Source of the DNA: Alteromonadales bacterium alter-6D02
GTDB lineage: Bacteria > Pseudomonadota > Gammaproteobacteria > Enterobacterales > Psychrobiaceae
Direction: 5' to 3'
DNA: 53,181 bases
Assembly (NCBI GenBank): GCA_002835545.1
Contig: PIZK01000010.1
Span: 1-53,181 of the forward strand
In this document: positions 42,405 through 51,412 of the stretch, piece after piece
Layout of the letters: each line of letters starts with the position of its first letter
How positions within the stretch are numbered: position 1 is the first letter of the stretch
Position numbers and translations under genes: made by a program
Notes under the pieces: model-generated
Told to the model about the DNA's origin: nothing
Database searches by the model: none
Seen by the model: only the letters and a program-made list of their open reading frames with translations

Positions 42405-43556
42405 TTAAACTCCAGCATCATCCTTTAATGCTTGGGCTTTATCTGTGCGCTCCCACGGGAACTCTTCACGACCAAAGTGACCGTAAGCCGCTGTTGGTTG
42501 ATAAATAGGGCGGTTTAGATCAAGCATCTCGATTAGGCCGTATGGGCGTAGGTCAAAGTGCTGACGAACTAAGTCGATTAATACTTGCTCGCTGACTTTT
42601 CCTGTGCCAAATGTTTCGATGCTGATAGATGTTGGATCAGCAACACCAATAGCGTAAGACACTTGAATTTCACAACGCTCTGCTAAACCAGCTGCTACGA
42701 TGTTCTTTGCAACATAACGTGCTGCGTAAGCCGCACTACGGTCAACTTTTGATGGATCTTTACCTGAGAACGCACCGCCACCGTGACGAGCCATACCACC
42801 GTAGGTATCTACGATGATTTTACGACCAGTTAGACCACAGTCACCCATTGGGCCACCAATCACGAAACGACCGGTAGGATTGATGAAGTATTTAGTGTCT
42901 TTGTTTAGCCACTTTTCAGGTAATACCGGCTTGATGATCGTTTCCATTACTGCTTCAATTAAGTCATCTTGACCGATAGAATCACAATGTTGTGTTGATA
43001 ATACGACAGCGTCAACGCCAGTAATGATGCCGTTCTCGTAAGCAAAAGTTACTTGAGATTTAGCGTCTGGACGTAACCAAGGTAATGTACCGTCTTTACG
43101 GACGTCAGCTTGGCGTTTTACTAACTTATGAGAGTAAGTAATAGGAGCAGGCATTAATACATCAGTTTCATTACTTGCATAACCAAACATTAAGCCTTGG
43201 TCACCAGCGCCTAAATCTTTAGGGTCTGCGCGATCAACACCTTGATTGATGTCTGGAGACTGCTTGCCGATTGCGTTAAGGATGGCACAAGAGTCAGCAT
43301 CAAAGCCCATATCTGAGTTGGTATAACCGATTTCACGCACTGTACGGCGAGTGATTTCTTCGATATCAACCCAAGCTGTGGTAGTGATTTCACCACCAAC
43401 CATGACCATGCCTGTTTTTACATAAGTTTCACACGCAACACGTGCTTTTGGATCTTGCTCTAAGATTGCATCCAAAACAGCATCTGAAATCTGGTCTGCA
43501 ATTTTATCTGGATGTCCCTCAGAAACCGACTCTGAAGTAAAAAGGTGTTGTGCCAT
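42405..43556 (-). CDS. metK: S-adenosylmethionine synthetase
   Basis: MetK makes SAM from methionine and ATP in the cytoplasm as a tetramer. All signatures are intact: [13 protein letters not shown] near residues 14-26, the hexapeptide G-A-G-D-Q-G near 117-122, and the P-loop-like G-G-G-A-F-S-G-K-D near 258-266. The length of 383 is exactly that of typical enterobacterial and Shewanella MetK. It is monocistronic with its own terminator. Three tandem MetJ-box-like octamers lie 40-65 bases upstream of the start, so methionine/SAM repression is expected. It also supplies SAM, the precursor of the aminopropyl donor used by speE. Confidence 0.97.
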   Translation of the reverse strand: MAQHLFTSESVSEGHPDKIADQISDAVLDAILEQDPKARVACETYVKTGMVMVGGEITTTAWVDIEEITRRTVREIGYTNSDMGFDADSCAILNAIGKQSPDINQGVDRADPKDLGAGDQGLMFGYASNETDVLMPAPITYSHKLVKRQADVRKDGTLPWLRPDAKSQVTFAYENGIITGVDAVVLSTQHCDSIGQDDLIEAVMETIIKPVLPEKWLNKDTKYFINPTGRFVIGGPMGDCGLTGRKIIVDTYGGMARHGGGAFSGKDPSKVDRSAAYAARYVAKNIVAAGLAERCEIQVSYAIGVADPTSISIETFGTGKVSEQVLIDLVRQHFDLRPYGLIEMLDLNRPIYQPTAAYGHFGREEFPWERTDKAQALKDDAGV

Positions 43557-43596
43557 AGCAAAAGCCTTCGAAATAGTTAATGGGTAAAAAGTAAAA

Positions 43597-43620
43597 AGAT
43601 GTTTTTACGTCTGGACGTCT
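43597..43620. promoter_or_regulatory. MetJ operator (three in-register met boxes) upstream of metK
   Basis: Three consecutive octamers, AGATGTTT (43597-43604), TTACGTCT (43605-43612) and GGACGTCT (43613-43620), match the MetJ consensus AGACGTCT at 5, 6 and 7 of 8 positions without gaps. MetJ binds two or more adjacent boxes. Confidence 0.8.
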
Positions 43621-43804
43621 ATTGTAATGAAATAAATTATTAATGCTAGGGTCTTTTGACAAATAAATGTTAGCTAGGCGACACTTTTTGCCTCGTCTGT
43701 TTACATGATAGCCACTGATTAATCTGCTATGGTATTAATTGTAGATTAAGTTTATTACAACCATGCCGATATAAGGGTATAGGTTATTGATTCGTGGAGG
43801 AGCT

Positions 43805-44083
43805 ATGCCGAGTCAAGATTTGATTTTTTCAGTATTACCTAGGCCTTTGGGTAACCGCGTCTCGCCTGTGAAAATTCAAATAAAACAAATTGAGAAATCG
43901 AATCAAATAAAAAAAATTAAGTCTGGTGAGCCATCAGACCAAGAAAAACTGATTGAAGTGAAAGCCAAACATAAACGAGAGTTTGAAGCGAAAGATGAAG
44001 AGAAAGCGCTCTCAGAAACCCCCTATACAGACGCTACGAAACCTGATGATGACGAAGATCACGAGTTAGATATTTATGCCTAA
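43805..44083 (+). CDS. Small charged hypothetical protein
   Basis: I do not recognise a family. The 92-residue soluble protein has a hydrophobic N-terminal segment (L-I-F-S-V-L-P-R-P-L-G-N-R-V-S), a strongly basic middle (K-I-Q-I-K-Q-I-E-K), and an acidic end (D-D-D-E-D-H-E-L-D-I-Y-A). The start is the ATG at 43805 with a near-perfect GGAGGAG five bases upstream, so it is probably well translated. It lies divergent from metK and 115 bases upstream of the DUF2868 gene. A proline/asparagine-containing N-terminus followed by a charged, probably disordered tail is all that can be said. Confidence 0.65.
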   Translation: MPSQDLIFSVLPRPLGNRVSPVKIQIKQIEKSNQIKKIKSGEPSDQEKLIEVKAKHKREFEAKDEEKALSETPYTDATKPDDDEDHELDIYA

Positions 44084-44198
44084 ATGCGTGTTATTCTTTA
44101 GTTAATTTAGTCTGATTGACACGCTTGTTTACACAGTTGTGATTGCATCAGTTCTATAAAACAGTCAAAATCATCTTTTTATTTAATGGATTTTCTTC

Positions 44199-45311
44199 GT
44201 GGTCTCTCAATCTCTTTCTCGCCTGAGCGTTGGGCTTACATTACTAATGTTTATTGTCGGGCTGCTTATAAGTGCTGCCATGGTATCTGGCGATGATTAT
44301 GGTCGCGTAAACCTTTTGCACTTCATTTTATTATTTGTGCTGTGGCCGCTGCTTTCTTGTGGTCTATTGATATTTACTTTATTGCCAACGGCTTCGCCAA
44401 AAAGTCTATCGTTACGCTTTAGTTTAGCACTACCTATTTGGCCTAGAGAGTGGCTTATCTCAGTGCAACAATTAAAACAACAACAATTGCTCACCCCATG
44501 GTTAAAACTGCAAAGTCAGAAACTCTCGTTAGCCTTTAGCGGTGGGTGTTTATTCGCGTTTATCTTTGTATTGTTGTTCAGTGATGTTTCATTTGTCTGG
44601 CGTTCAACATTATTAACAGCCGAGCATATTTACCCTGTGCTCGCCGCAATAGCAATGCCATGGACATATCTTGATATTGCACTGCCAACTAAAGAGGTGC
44701 TTGAGTTAACACAAGAGCAGCGTATTAATCATGATAACCTAACTAGTAGCGTCGACTATGGCCAATGGTGGCAGTTCCTATTGGCTGCCCAACTATGTTA
44801 TGCAATCATCCCACGTTTAATTGCCTTGTGTTGGCTTTCACTGACATTCTCTAAGGCACATAAAGCTCAGCAACAAACAGTAACAACACCTGCGCCTTTA
44901 TTGAACCCGCAGCCAGCAAAGCCGCAGTTAACGAATGCCTCATCAGAGCGACCTTTATTCGACTCATTTAATCTTGTGTGTTGGTCGCAAGTACCGGATG
45001 CTCTACTTATGCAAGTGAAAGACAAGTTTCCCCCAGCGGATAATTTATTTCATGTAGGCTTCCATGGCAGTGAAACCGATGAAGAAAAAGCGAGAGCGGA
45101 CGATAAAGAGCAGCTCGTAATTGTTGCCGCGTGGGAACCCCCGATGGGTGAATTAAAAGACTTTTTACTACAAGGGCGTGGTGTCATTATGCCAATTGAT
45201 TTTAAAGAAGAACAATGGCAATCAATTAGCCCCCACTACTTGGATGAGTGGCGACGTTTTTGTCACCCACTGGAAAATTGGACGTTGTTTGTTGATAAGG
45301 AATTAACATGA
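44199..45311 (+). CDS. DUF2868 membrane protein
   Basis: The function is unknown. DUF2868 proteins are found next to DUF3482 GTPases in many gammaproteobacteria. Four hydrophobic segments are visible, at about residues 10-30, 42-62, 112-132 and 190-215, with a cytoplasmic C-terminal domain (about 230-370) containing S-F-N-L-V-C-W-S and G-F-H-G-S-E-T-D-E-E. The length of 370 is shorter than many members (about 450). It starts with GTG at 44199 and overlaps the next gene by four bases (ATGA), so the two are translationally coupled and probably form one complex. Confidence 0.85.
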   Translation: MVSQSLSRLSVGLTLLMFIVGLLISAAMVSGDDYGRVNLLHFILLFVLWPLLSCGLLIFTLLPTASPKSLSLRFSLALPIWPREWLISVQQLKQQQLLTPWLKLQSQKLSLAFSGGCLFAFIFVLLFSDVSFVWRSTLLTAEHIYPVLAAIAMPWTYLDIALPTKEVLELTQEQRINHDNLTSSVDYGQWWQFLLAAQLCYAIIPRLIALCWLSLTFSKAHKAQQQTVTTPAPLLNPQPAKPQLTNASSERPLFDSFNLVCWSQVPDALLMQVKDKFPPADNLFHVGFHGSETDEEKARADDKEQLVIVAAWEPPMGELKDFLLQGRGVIMPIDFKEEQWQSISPHYLDEWRRFCHPLENWTLFVDKELT

Positions 45312-46672
45312 AACCAAGCTTTGCCGTAGTTGGGCACCCAAATAAAGGTAAGTCGTCTATTGTTTCGACTTTAGCAAGAGATGACCGTGTGGCAATATCA
45401 ATGCAAAGCGGCACGACCGTGGTCTCAGAGAGTTTTGATATTGAAGTCGGCAATGAAAGCTATCAACTGATTGATACCCCAGGGTTTCAACGACCAAGAA
45501 AAGTGTTGGCTTGGCTTAATCGGACTAATCCCGATGCTGATAAGCGTGGTGAACGTATTCAACAATTCTTAGAGGACTCTGATTGCGGTCAACAATTCAA
45601 AGATGAAATTGAGCTTTTACGGCCGATTATGGCTGGGGCAGCTATCTTATATGTAGTTGATGGGTCTCGTCCTTATAGTGCGGAATATGAAGCGGAAATG
45701 GAAATTTTACGCTGGACTGGTCAGCCTAGCATGGCGTTAATTAACCCGATAGCCAATAGCGATTACGTCGATAATTGGACCAAAGCGCTAGGACAATATT
45801 TTAGTGTGGTTCGAGTATTTGATGCTGTTAAAGCGGAGATTGAGCATCATATTGACTTGCTTGAAGCTTTTTCGGCGATCCATCAACCGTGGTCATCGTC
45901 ATTAACGCGTTTAATAACCGCGTTTAAGGGAGAGGTGACACGGCAAAAATATCAAAGCTGTTTTATCGCCAGTAAAATGCTTGAAGAACTAACACAGTAT
46001 CAGTTGCATCAAAAAGTGTTGAGTAAAACACAGGCAACTTCTCTGCAATTGATGTTAGAGCAACAATATTACCAATGGATGAGGCAACGAGAGTTAACCG
46101 CCCATGATGAATTGCAATTGCTATACCGTCATCACCACCTTGAAAGAGATACAACTGAATTATCATTGCCAGATGATTTGTTCGACACCGAAAAGTGGTA
46201 TGGCTGGGGCTTAGACCGAAAACAATTAGCGAGTGTTGCCGGTATTGCTGGTGCAGCCGCTGGTGGGGCATTAGATTTAGCCGTTGCAGGTCATTCTTTC
46301 ATGCTAGGAGCATTGGGGGGAGGTGCTTTGGGATCAAGCGCTGCTTGGTTTGGGGCTGATAAACTCGCCCAATCGAAGATTAAAGGGCTCCCTTTAGGTG
46401 GTTATGAAGCGCGCGTTGGGCCAATCAAAAATAAAAACTTTCCTTATGTTGTACTTGGGCGTTTCTTACATAGTTATAAAATCTTGCATCGACGCAATCA
46501 CGCTCAACGTGACCGGATGAGTATTGATGAGCTTACAGTAAGTGACTTGATTGAACAACTGTCCACTAGTGATAAAAAAGCGTTGTACGTAGCATTAGAT
46601 CGTTTATCAAGGCAGAAAAGTGTTGATGATTTGCCTGATATATTAATGCCAATGTTAACCTTGCTTAATTAG
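45308..46672 (+). CDS. DUF3482 GTPase (Era/HflX-like G domain with glycine-zipper C-terminus)
   Basis: The N-terminal G domain has G1 G-H-P-N-K-G-K-S-S (residues 9-17), a switch-I region with S-G-T-T near 37-40, and G3 D-T-P-G near 58-61. The usual N-K-x-D is replaced by a less canonical I-N-P-I near 143-146, so nucleotide specificity may differ. The C-terminal half (about 310-350) carries a Gly/Ala-rich hydrophobic stretch (A-G-A-A-A-G-G-A-L-D and G-A-L-G-G-G-A-L-G), likely membrane-interacting. It is coupled to the DUF2868 gene. The cellular role of this pair is not known to me; membrane remodelling or transport control is speculation. Confidence 0.86.
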   Translation: MKPSFAVVGHPNKGKSSIVSTLARDDRVAISMQSGTTVVSESFDIEVGNESYQLIDTPGFQRPRKVLAWLNRTNPDADKRGERIQQFLEDSDCGQQFKDEIELLRPIMAGAAILYVVDGSRPYSAEYEAEMEILRWTGQPSMALINPIANSDYVDNWTKALGQYFSVVRVFDAVKAEIEHHIDLLEAFSAIHQPWSSSLTRLITAFKGEVTRQKYQSCFIASKMLEELTQYQLHQKVLSKTQATSLQLMLEQQYYQWMRQRELTAHDELQLLYRHHHLERDTTELSLPDDLFDTEKWYGWGLDRKQLASVAGIAGAAAGGALDLAVAGHSFMLGALGGGALGSSAAWFGADKLAQSKIKGLPLGGYEARVGPIKNKNFPYVVLGRFLHSYKILHRRNHAQRDRMSIDELTVSDLIEQLSTSDKKALYVALDRLSRQKSVDDLPDILMPMLTLLN

Positions 46673-46693
46673 GGTGTTGGTATGATAGAGCGC

Positions 46694-46725
46694 CATAGCC
46701 CTGATATCATTGATTTAGGGCTATG
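46694..46725. terminator. Inverted repeat between convergent DUF3482 and cysE
   Basis: CATAGCCCT (46694-46702) pairs with AGGGCTATG (46717-46725). Neither side has a clear T-run, so termination activity is only likely. Confidence 0.5.
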
Positions 46726-46762
46726 TTGTGTGTCAGCTTAATCATTAAAAGAGCGTGGACTA

Positions 46763-47590
46763 TTAAATATTAAAATCCAAAATATGTGGTGTTTTACCAT
46801 CACTAGCTAGCTCTTTCTCTAAATTTTGGCACATATCTAGTGCCGGCATAATACTTTCTGGAGAGCCTATTTGCTTGGCCGGAACACCTGCAACGGTGGT
46901 GTGTGGAGCGACAGCTTTAAGAACAACGCTACCTGCACCAATCTTAGCGCCTTGACCTATTTCAATGTTGCCCAAAATTTTTGAACCCGCGCCAATGAGC
47001 ACTCCAGCTCGAACCTTTGGATGACGATCCCCTGATTCTTTACCTGTACCACCGAGTGTAACCCCTTGCAAAATTGAAACGTTATCTTCAATGACACTGG
47101 TTTCACCAATAACAATGCCATTGGCATGGTCAAGCATGACCCCTTTGCCAACACAGGCAGCAGGGTGTATATCAACATCAAATGTTTCTGAAATACGACT
47201 TTGCACGTAGAGTGCCAGTTGATGGCGATTATTTTGCCACAGGTGGTGTGCAACACGGTAACTTTGTAAAGCCATAAACCCTTTTAAGTGCAATAGCACT
47301 TCTGGGTAACTTTGAATGGCGGGATCGCGTTCTCTAACGGCTTCAATATCACGCGCAGTCGCACTAATTGCTTGGGGTGAATCATTAAAGGCCTCATTAA
47401 ATAATTGCTCGAGTGAGCTCGCAGGCATATACGTATCATACAATTTACTGGATAGAATATTGCTGATGGCCGAAGACAATGAGTTATGGTCAGTAATATG
47501 ACGGCGATAAAGGTTTGTTAGCAGCGGTTCATCGGCGATCGCCTGTTCTGCTTGGGTAACGATCTGATCCCATAGAGACTCAATATTCAT
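46763..47590 (-). CDS. cysE: Serine O-acetyltransferase
   Basis: CysE makes O-acetylserine, the acceptor for sulfide in cysteine synthesis, and is feedback-inhibited by cysteine. The N-terminal helical SATase domain (about residues 1-140) is followed by a left-handed beta-helix of hexapeptide repeats (about 145-245). The helix includes D-I-H-P-A-A with the catalytic D/H pair, H-A-N-G-I-V-I-G-E-T, Q-G-V-T-L-G-G-T-G-K and V-A-G-V-P-A-K. The C-terminal tail ends D-F-N-I; CysE tails usually end in Ile and plug the active site of O-acetylserine sulfhydrylase, and here the final residue is Ile. The length of 275 matches E. coli. No operon partner is present. Confidence 0.96.
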   Translation of the reverse strand: MNIESLWDQIVTQAEQAIADEPLLTNLYRRHITDHNSLSSAISNILSSKLYDTYMPASSLEQLFNEAFNDSPQAISATARDIEAVRERDPAIQSYPEVLLHLKGFMALQSYRVAHHLWQNNRHQLALYVQSRISETFDVDIHPAACVGKGVMLDHANGIVIGETSVIEDNVSILQGVTLGGTGKESGDRHPKVRAGVLIGAGSKILGNIEIGQGAKIGAGSVVLKAVAPHTTVAGVPAKQIGSPESIMPALDMCQNLEKELASDGKTPHILDFNI

Positions 47591-47719
47591 GAAATTATTA
47601 CAACAACGGTATTTAATCTTATTAATTTGCCACGACTATAGTAATGGGGCAAGAATTTTTACTTATAAGATAGATTGTTAATAATTGGCGCAGGTGTTAA
47701 CTGCACCTTTAGAAAAGCA

Positions 47720-48076
47720 CTATTGTGTGTTTGCTACCATTAGATTATTACTCGCAAGGTCAAATGTTAGGCCTGAAAATTTGACATCAAACCATTCTAG
47801 AAACATTGCGAGGTCTTTTAGTTCTGGGGCTTGATCTAAAAATTCATCCCAAACCTCGAGCTCACTTTGCCAAATCATCCGATAATGCTGCTCAACTAAT
47901 TGCTGTTTTAGCGGTGAAATAGCAATTTCGTCGGTGGGTTCATCGAGTAAGTAGCAGCTTGATTCAAGCTGTAACTCTTCCAGCGAAGTAACTTCTTCGG
48001 CTGCGACTTGTTGCAACCATTGATACATGGGTTGTTTTGGCGTAATAATAAGTGAAATACGGTTAACGAGCTTCAT
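47720..48076 (-). CDS. Conserved hypothetical protein, 118 residues
   Basis: I do not recognise a named family. It is a small acidic soluble protein beginning M-K-L-V-N-R-I-S-L-I-I-T-P-K-Q-P-M-Y-Q-W-L. A central L-D-E-P-T-D-E-I-A-I and two aromatic-rich acidic segments follow: M-I-W-Q-S-E-L-E-V-W and M-F-L-E-W-F-D-V. The repeated pattern of W/F with D/E suggests a protein-interaction domain. There is no Shine-Dalgarno of note at the ATG. It stands alone, facing away from the M28 peptidase gene. Confidence 0.65.
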   Translation of the reverse strand: MKLVNRISLIITPKQPMYQWLQQVAAEEVTSLEELQLESSCYLLDEPTDEIAISPLKQQLVEQHYRMIWQSELEVWDEFLDQAPELKDLAMFLEWFDVKFSGLTFDLASNNLMVANTQ

Positions 48077-48183
48077 AAGCGTTATCTAATTATAAAAACG
48101 TAAGTATAACGATAATTAAGCGTGAGTACCAATGAAGGAGTTATTGGAGCAATTGAGAATTTTATTGATCATTTGGAGTTACT

Positions 48184-49116
48184 TTGAAACAACAATTAAT
48201 CCTAATAGCCGTTATTCTGTTATTGACTGCTTGTACAACAAAACAAAACATTAGCTGTTTGACCGAGCATCTCCCTGTGGTCATCAATCACGAGCTAGCC
48301 AGAGATGTGGAGTTGTTATCAGCACCACTCATGGCAGGCCGTAAAGCGGGAACCGAGGGTAGTGTGCTGGCTAGGAAGCATATTATTGAACGATTTAAAC
48401 ATTTATCAATCCCTGCTTACTTTTCTAATTATGAGCAACCGTTTGACCTACCTAATGGTGAAAGAGGGGTTAATGTGGTTGCTTTACTTAAGGGGAGTAC
48501 ACTCCCAAACAAAATCATCGTAGTCACCGCACATTATGATCACTTAGGTGAGCGTGCTGGAAGAATCTACTTAGGCGCTGATGATAATGCAACAGGTGTT
48601 GCTGCGATGTTGGCTTTAGCAAGAGCCTTAGTCGATAATCCGCCAAGAACTTCAGTGCTCTTTGTTGCCACTGATGCCGAAGAGAAGGGGTTGTTAGGGG
48701 CCAAGGCATTGTTAAATCAGGGGGTTAATATCGAGCATGAAATCGTGTTTAATTACAACCTAGATATGCTCGGGCGGGCTAAACGGATGTATTTTTTAAG
48801 CTCGACAGGTAAGCAAGCGGATTTAAGCCAACAAATCTTTGCCATTGCAACTATTTGTAGTGTTCATCGGCGCTTTCACCGAGATAAAGTCACGGGAAGG
48901 CAGGTTGATTATTTAAGAGCGAGTGACCACTGGGCTTTTGCCAAGAAAGACATTGATTTTTTATTTGTCGGAGGCGCAGATCACCGAGACTACCATTTAC
49001 CTAGTGATAGCCCCGATAAAATTCTTAAACAACAGTTTTCACAAATCAGTCGCAATATTGTTGAAATATTTTTACTGATCGAGCAACAAGTACAGAGCCA
49101 ATACTCGACGGGTTAA
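48184..49116 (+). CDS. M28-family zinc aminopeptidase, lipoprotein
   Basis: This is a secreted co-catalytic Zn metallopeptidase. The signal peptide ends in L-L-T-A-C (lipobox, Cys about residue 17). The M28 ligand set is complete: His in T-A-H-Y-D-H, bridging Asp in G-A-D-D-N-A-T-G-V-A, the catalytic Glu pair in A-T-D-A-E-E-K-G-L, Asp in N-L-D-M-L-G, and a late His in D-Y-H-L-P-S-D. Translation starts at TTG 48184 with GGAG five bases upstream; no ATG fits as well. The stop overlaps the convergent GGDEF gene by four bases. The substrate is probably peptide N-termini in the periplasm or outer-membrane space. Confidence 0.88.
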   Translation: MKQQLILIAVILLLTACTTKQNISCLTEHLPVVINHELARDVELLSAPLMAGRKAGTEGSVLARKHIIERFKHLSIPAYFSNYEQPFDLPNGERGVNVVALLKGSTLPNKIIVVTAHYDHLGERAGRIYLGADDNATGVAAMLALARALVDNPPRTSVLFVATDAEEKGLLGAKALLNQGVNIEHEIVFNYNLDMLGRAKRMYFLSSTGKQADLSQQIFAIATICSVHRRFHRDKVTGRQVDYLRASDHWAFAKKDIDFLFVGGADHRDYHLPSDSPDKILKQQFSQISRNIVEIFLLIEQQVQSQYSTG

Positions 49117-50066
49117 TTGTCGAAAATTATCCCTTGGTTTCTGCCTTTTTCTTTTGCTTCATACAAGGCTTTATCTGAAGCTTCAAGCCAAGCATTGACT
49201 GTTTTAAAGGCTTTTGCTGTTTGAGCAATGCCAAAACTCACTGTGACTTGAATTGTTGTATCTTGGTAGCGGAACTCGGCTTGTTCGATTGCCAGACGAA
49301 TACGCTCGATAAAGTTTAATGACTCCGAACTCGTTGAATGAGCAAGCACAATAGAGAATTCTTCACCGCCAAAACGCGCCAAAATATCAGTATCACGAAT
49401 CGATTCTTTTAAGATCGACGCCAGCTGCTTTAAAACAGCGTCCCCAGCGGGGTGACCATATTGATCATTAATTGCTTTAAAGTGGTCAATATCCAGCATC
49501 ACTAAAGAGCTAATTATATTATTTCGGTTAAAGTTAGCAAAAACATTATGCAAAGACTTTTCTAGAAATCCGCGGTTATGAATCTTGGTCAAAGGGTCAG
49601 TGTCACTGAGTATTTCTAAACGGTCATTCGCTTGTTGAAGCGCCATCCGATTAGTTGCAACATCTGTAACATCATAAATAGTTAAGCTAATTTGCTCAAT
49701 ATCCCCAGTCAATGAAGGTAACGGAATGATAGTTACGTTTTGATACATGTACTCAACGGTACCAGTTATCGGACGGTAGTTCTTAAAAGGGAAAATATAA
49801 GGACGCTGTTCCCAAGTAATAAACGATTGGTTTTCGATGGTTTTAACCGATTCCACTTTACGCATAAACCACTTTTTATCGAGCTCGGGAAATAAATCAA
49901 AAAGATTCTTTCCCTTCGCATCTGCAGCGTCAATATTACTGTGGTGTACCATGAAGCCATTCCATGATTCTACGTCGTAATTATTATCGATAACCACCAT
50001 GCCCACATCAATGCTGTTAATAACACTGAGCATCCAGTGGACTTCTTTAAAATCTAATCCGCTCAT
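49113..50066 (-). CDS. PAS-GGDEF diguanylate cyclase
   Basis: Residues about 8-130 form a PAS domain (S-I-D-V-G-M-V-V-I-D-N-N-Y, then F-D-L-F-P-E). Residues about 155-317 form a GGDEF domain with G-G-E-E-F near 233, preceded exactly five residues upstream by the I-site R-D-T-D, so it should be an active, product-inhibited cyclase. It is soluble, with no transmembrane helix. Its ATG overlaps the stop of the upstream REC-CheC gene by four bases, so the two are coupled; the receiver protein probably sets the output of this cyclase. H-N-R-G-F-L and A-L-Y-E-A-K-E-K-G-R-N are standard. Confidence 0.93.
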   Translation of the reverse strand: MSGLDFKEVHWMLSVINSIDVGMVVIDNNYDVESWNGFMVHHSNIDAADAKGKNLFDLFPELDKKWFMRKVESVKTIENQSFITWEQRPYIFPFKNYRPITGTVEYMYQNVTIIPLPSLTGDIEQISLTIYDVTDVATNRMALQQANDRLEILSDTDPLTKIHNRGFLEKSLHNVFANFNRNNIISSLVMLDIDHFKAINDQYGHPAGDAVLKQLASILKESIRDTDILARFGGEEFSIVLAHSTSSESLNFIERIRLAIEQAEFRYQDTTIQVTVSFGIAQTAKAFKTVNAWLEASDKALYEAKEKGRNQGIIFDN

Positions 50067-51121
50067 GCATTTTGCTCGTCTAAAAGGTAAATGAGTTTGT
50101 TATTTAAGATGGGTAATGAGTCTTGAGTTATTAGTACAATAAGGTCACACTCAAGATTATATTCCTCTATCGAGTAATTGATTTCAATGGCAAGAATGTC
50201 CTGCCAATTACGTGTATCAGAATAAATCAAATCATTTATATTACGGTGCAAGCCAAGTAACTCAGGGTGTGATTGACTAAATGATAGATCGAGTTGGTCT
50301 GAGAACCCTTTAAGGAATGCACCAATCAAAATATTAGATAGGTCAACTAACATTTCTCTTTGTGCTGACTCAGTGAGCTCACCTTCATACTCCATTAATT
50401 TAGCTAAATCGTCAAAAGCGGAGTCGTAAAACAAGATCAGCGCTTCACCTGAAATACCTGAACCAATATACCCCTGACAGACCGCTGAAATTGAACTGGT
50501 TTCATCAGTTGCCTTAAGCATCATGTGCAGTTCGCTGGAAGCAAGTACGTTAACCTTAGGAATAGGCAAAGTAACAGTTACGTTAAGTACTCGCGCTAAT
50601 AGGTCACCAGCACGCCCCATAGCAACATTGGCGACCTCTTGGTATGGATCGAGTTGTATCTCGTTGTTATCTGATACTCTAATTTTGTCGCTATCATCTT
50701 CCTCGACAAAGGTTTCATTCTCATTGAGTAATTCACTAGCAACCAGATCTTCTTCACGTAAAATACCATAACTGGTTAACAAATCTTTAACTTTTTGTTT
50801 GTCCGTGGGTTTTTTTATGAAGTCTAATGCACCGAGTGATTTTACACGTTTATGAGCTTCTGGCTGAATATCACCCGAAACAACAATCGTGAGTGTGGGT
50901 AAGTCCTGCGCTTGAATGACTTCTAGCGTGCCATAGCCATCTAGCACTGGCATATTCAAATCGAGAAATAATATATCCCCTTTGCCAGCTTTGATTGCTT
51001 CAATCGCTTCCTCACCGTGCTCTGCAAAAGAGATAGAAACATCCCAATTGGGTGGGAGAGCTCGAGCCATTTGTTTTCGTGCGAAACTTGAATCGTCACA
51101 AATTAGAATAGGTATCGTCAT
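50063..51121 (-). CDS. Response regulator with CheC-like phosphatase domain
   Basis: The REC domain (about residues 1-122) has D9/D10, the phospho-acceptor D54 in F-L-D-L-N-M-P, and a conserved Lys in F-I-K-K-P. An acidic linker follows (about 125-155). The C-terminal domain (about 160-350) is CheC/CheX-like: the first E-x-x-N appears in Y-Q-E-V-A-N-V-A-M-G-x-A-G, and a second related D-x-x-N in L-V-D-L-S-N-I-L-I-G. In such proteins the CheC part dephosphorylates a partner CheY or the protein's own REC. It is the first gene of a two-gene operon with a PAS-GGDEF cyclase. The histidine kinase is not encoded nearby. Confidence 0.9.
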   Translation of the reverse strand: MTIPILICDDSSFARKQMARALPPNWDVSISFAEHGEEAIEAIKAGKGDILFLDLNMPVLDGYGTLEVIQAQDLPTLTIVVSGDIQPEAHKRVKSLGALDFIKKPTDKQKVKDLLTSYGILREEDLVASELLNENETFVEEDDSDKIRVSDNNEIQLDPYQEVANVAMGRAGDLLARVLNVTVTLPIPKVNVLASSELHMMLKATDETSSISAVCQGYIGSGISGEALILFYDSAFDDLAKLMEYEGELTESAQREMLVDLSNILIGAFLKGFSDQLDLSFSQSHPELLGLHRNINDLIYSDTRNWQDILAIEINYSIEEYNLECDLIVLITQDSLPILNNKLIYLLDEQNA

Positions 51122-51412
51122 ACAGACCTGTACAGCTTATTTATTGGTTATTGCTAATGGTAAGTAGATAAATGAATAGTTTTACAAGCAAACTACTCAA
51201 ACAGTTCTAGCTTTAACCATAGCATTTTATTTTTATATTAGAGTGATTCTATCACAGGTAGGATAAATGAATATATCCTGTTACAAAATAGATACATTTA
51301 GTTCAATTATTTACGGTGGATAAAAAATGAATAGTGAAGATATGTATTGTTATAGTACGCCACAGAGGGGGAGTTCAGTGGCGTATGAATAAGCTAGTGA
51401 GACAAGAAGGCT

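Noticed and set aside
51327-51392. 21-codon frame with a GTGGA upstream
   Set aside because: It is too short and has no recognisable composition; with no conservation data it cannot be separated from chance.
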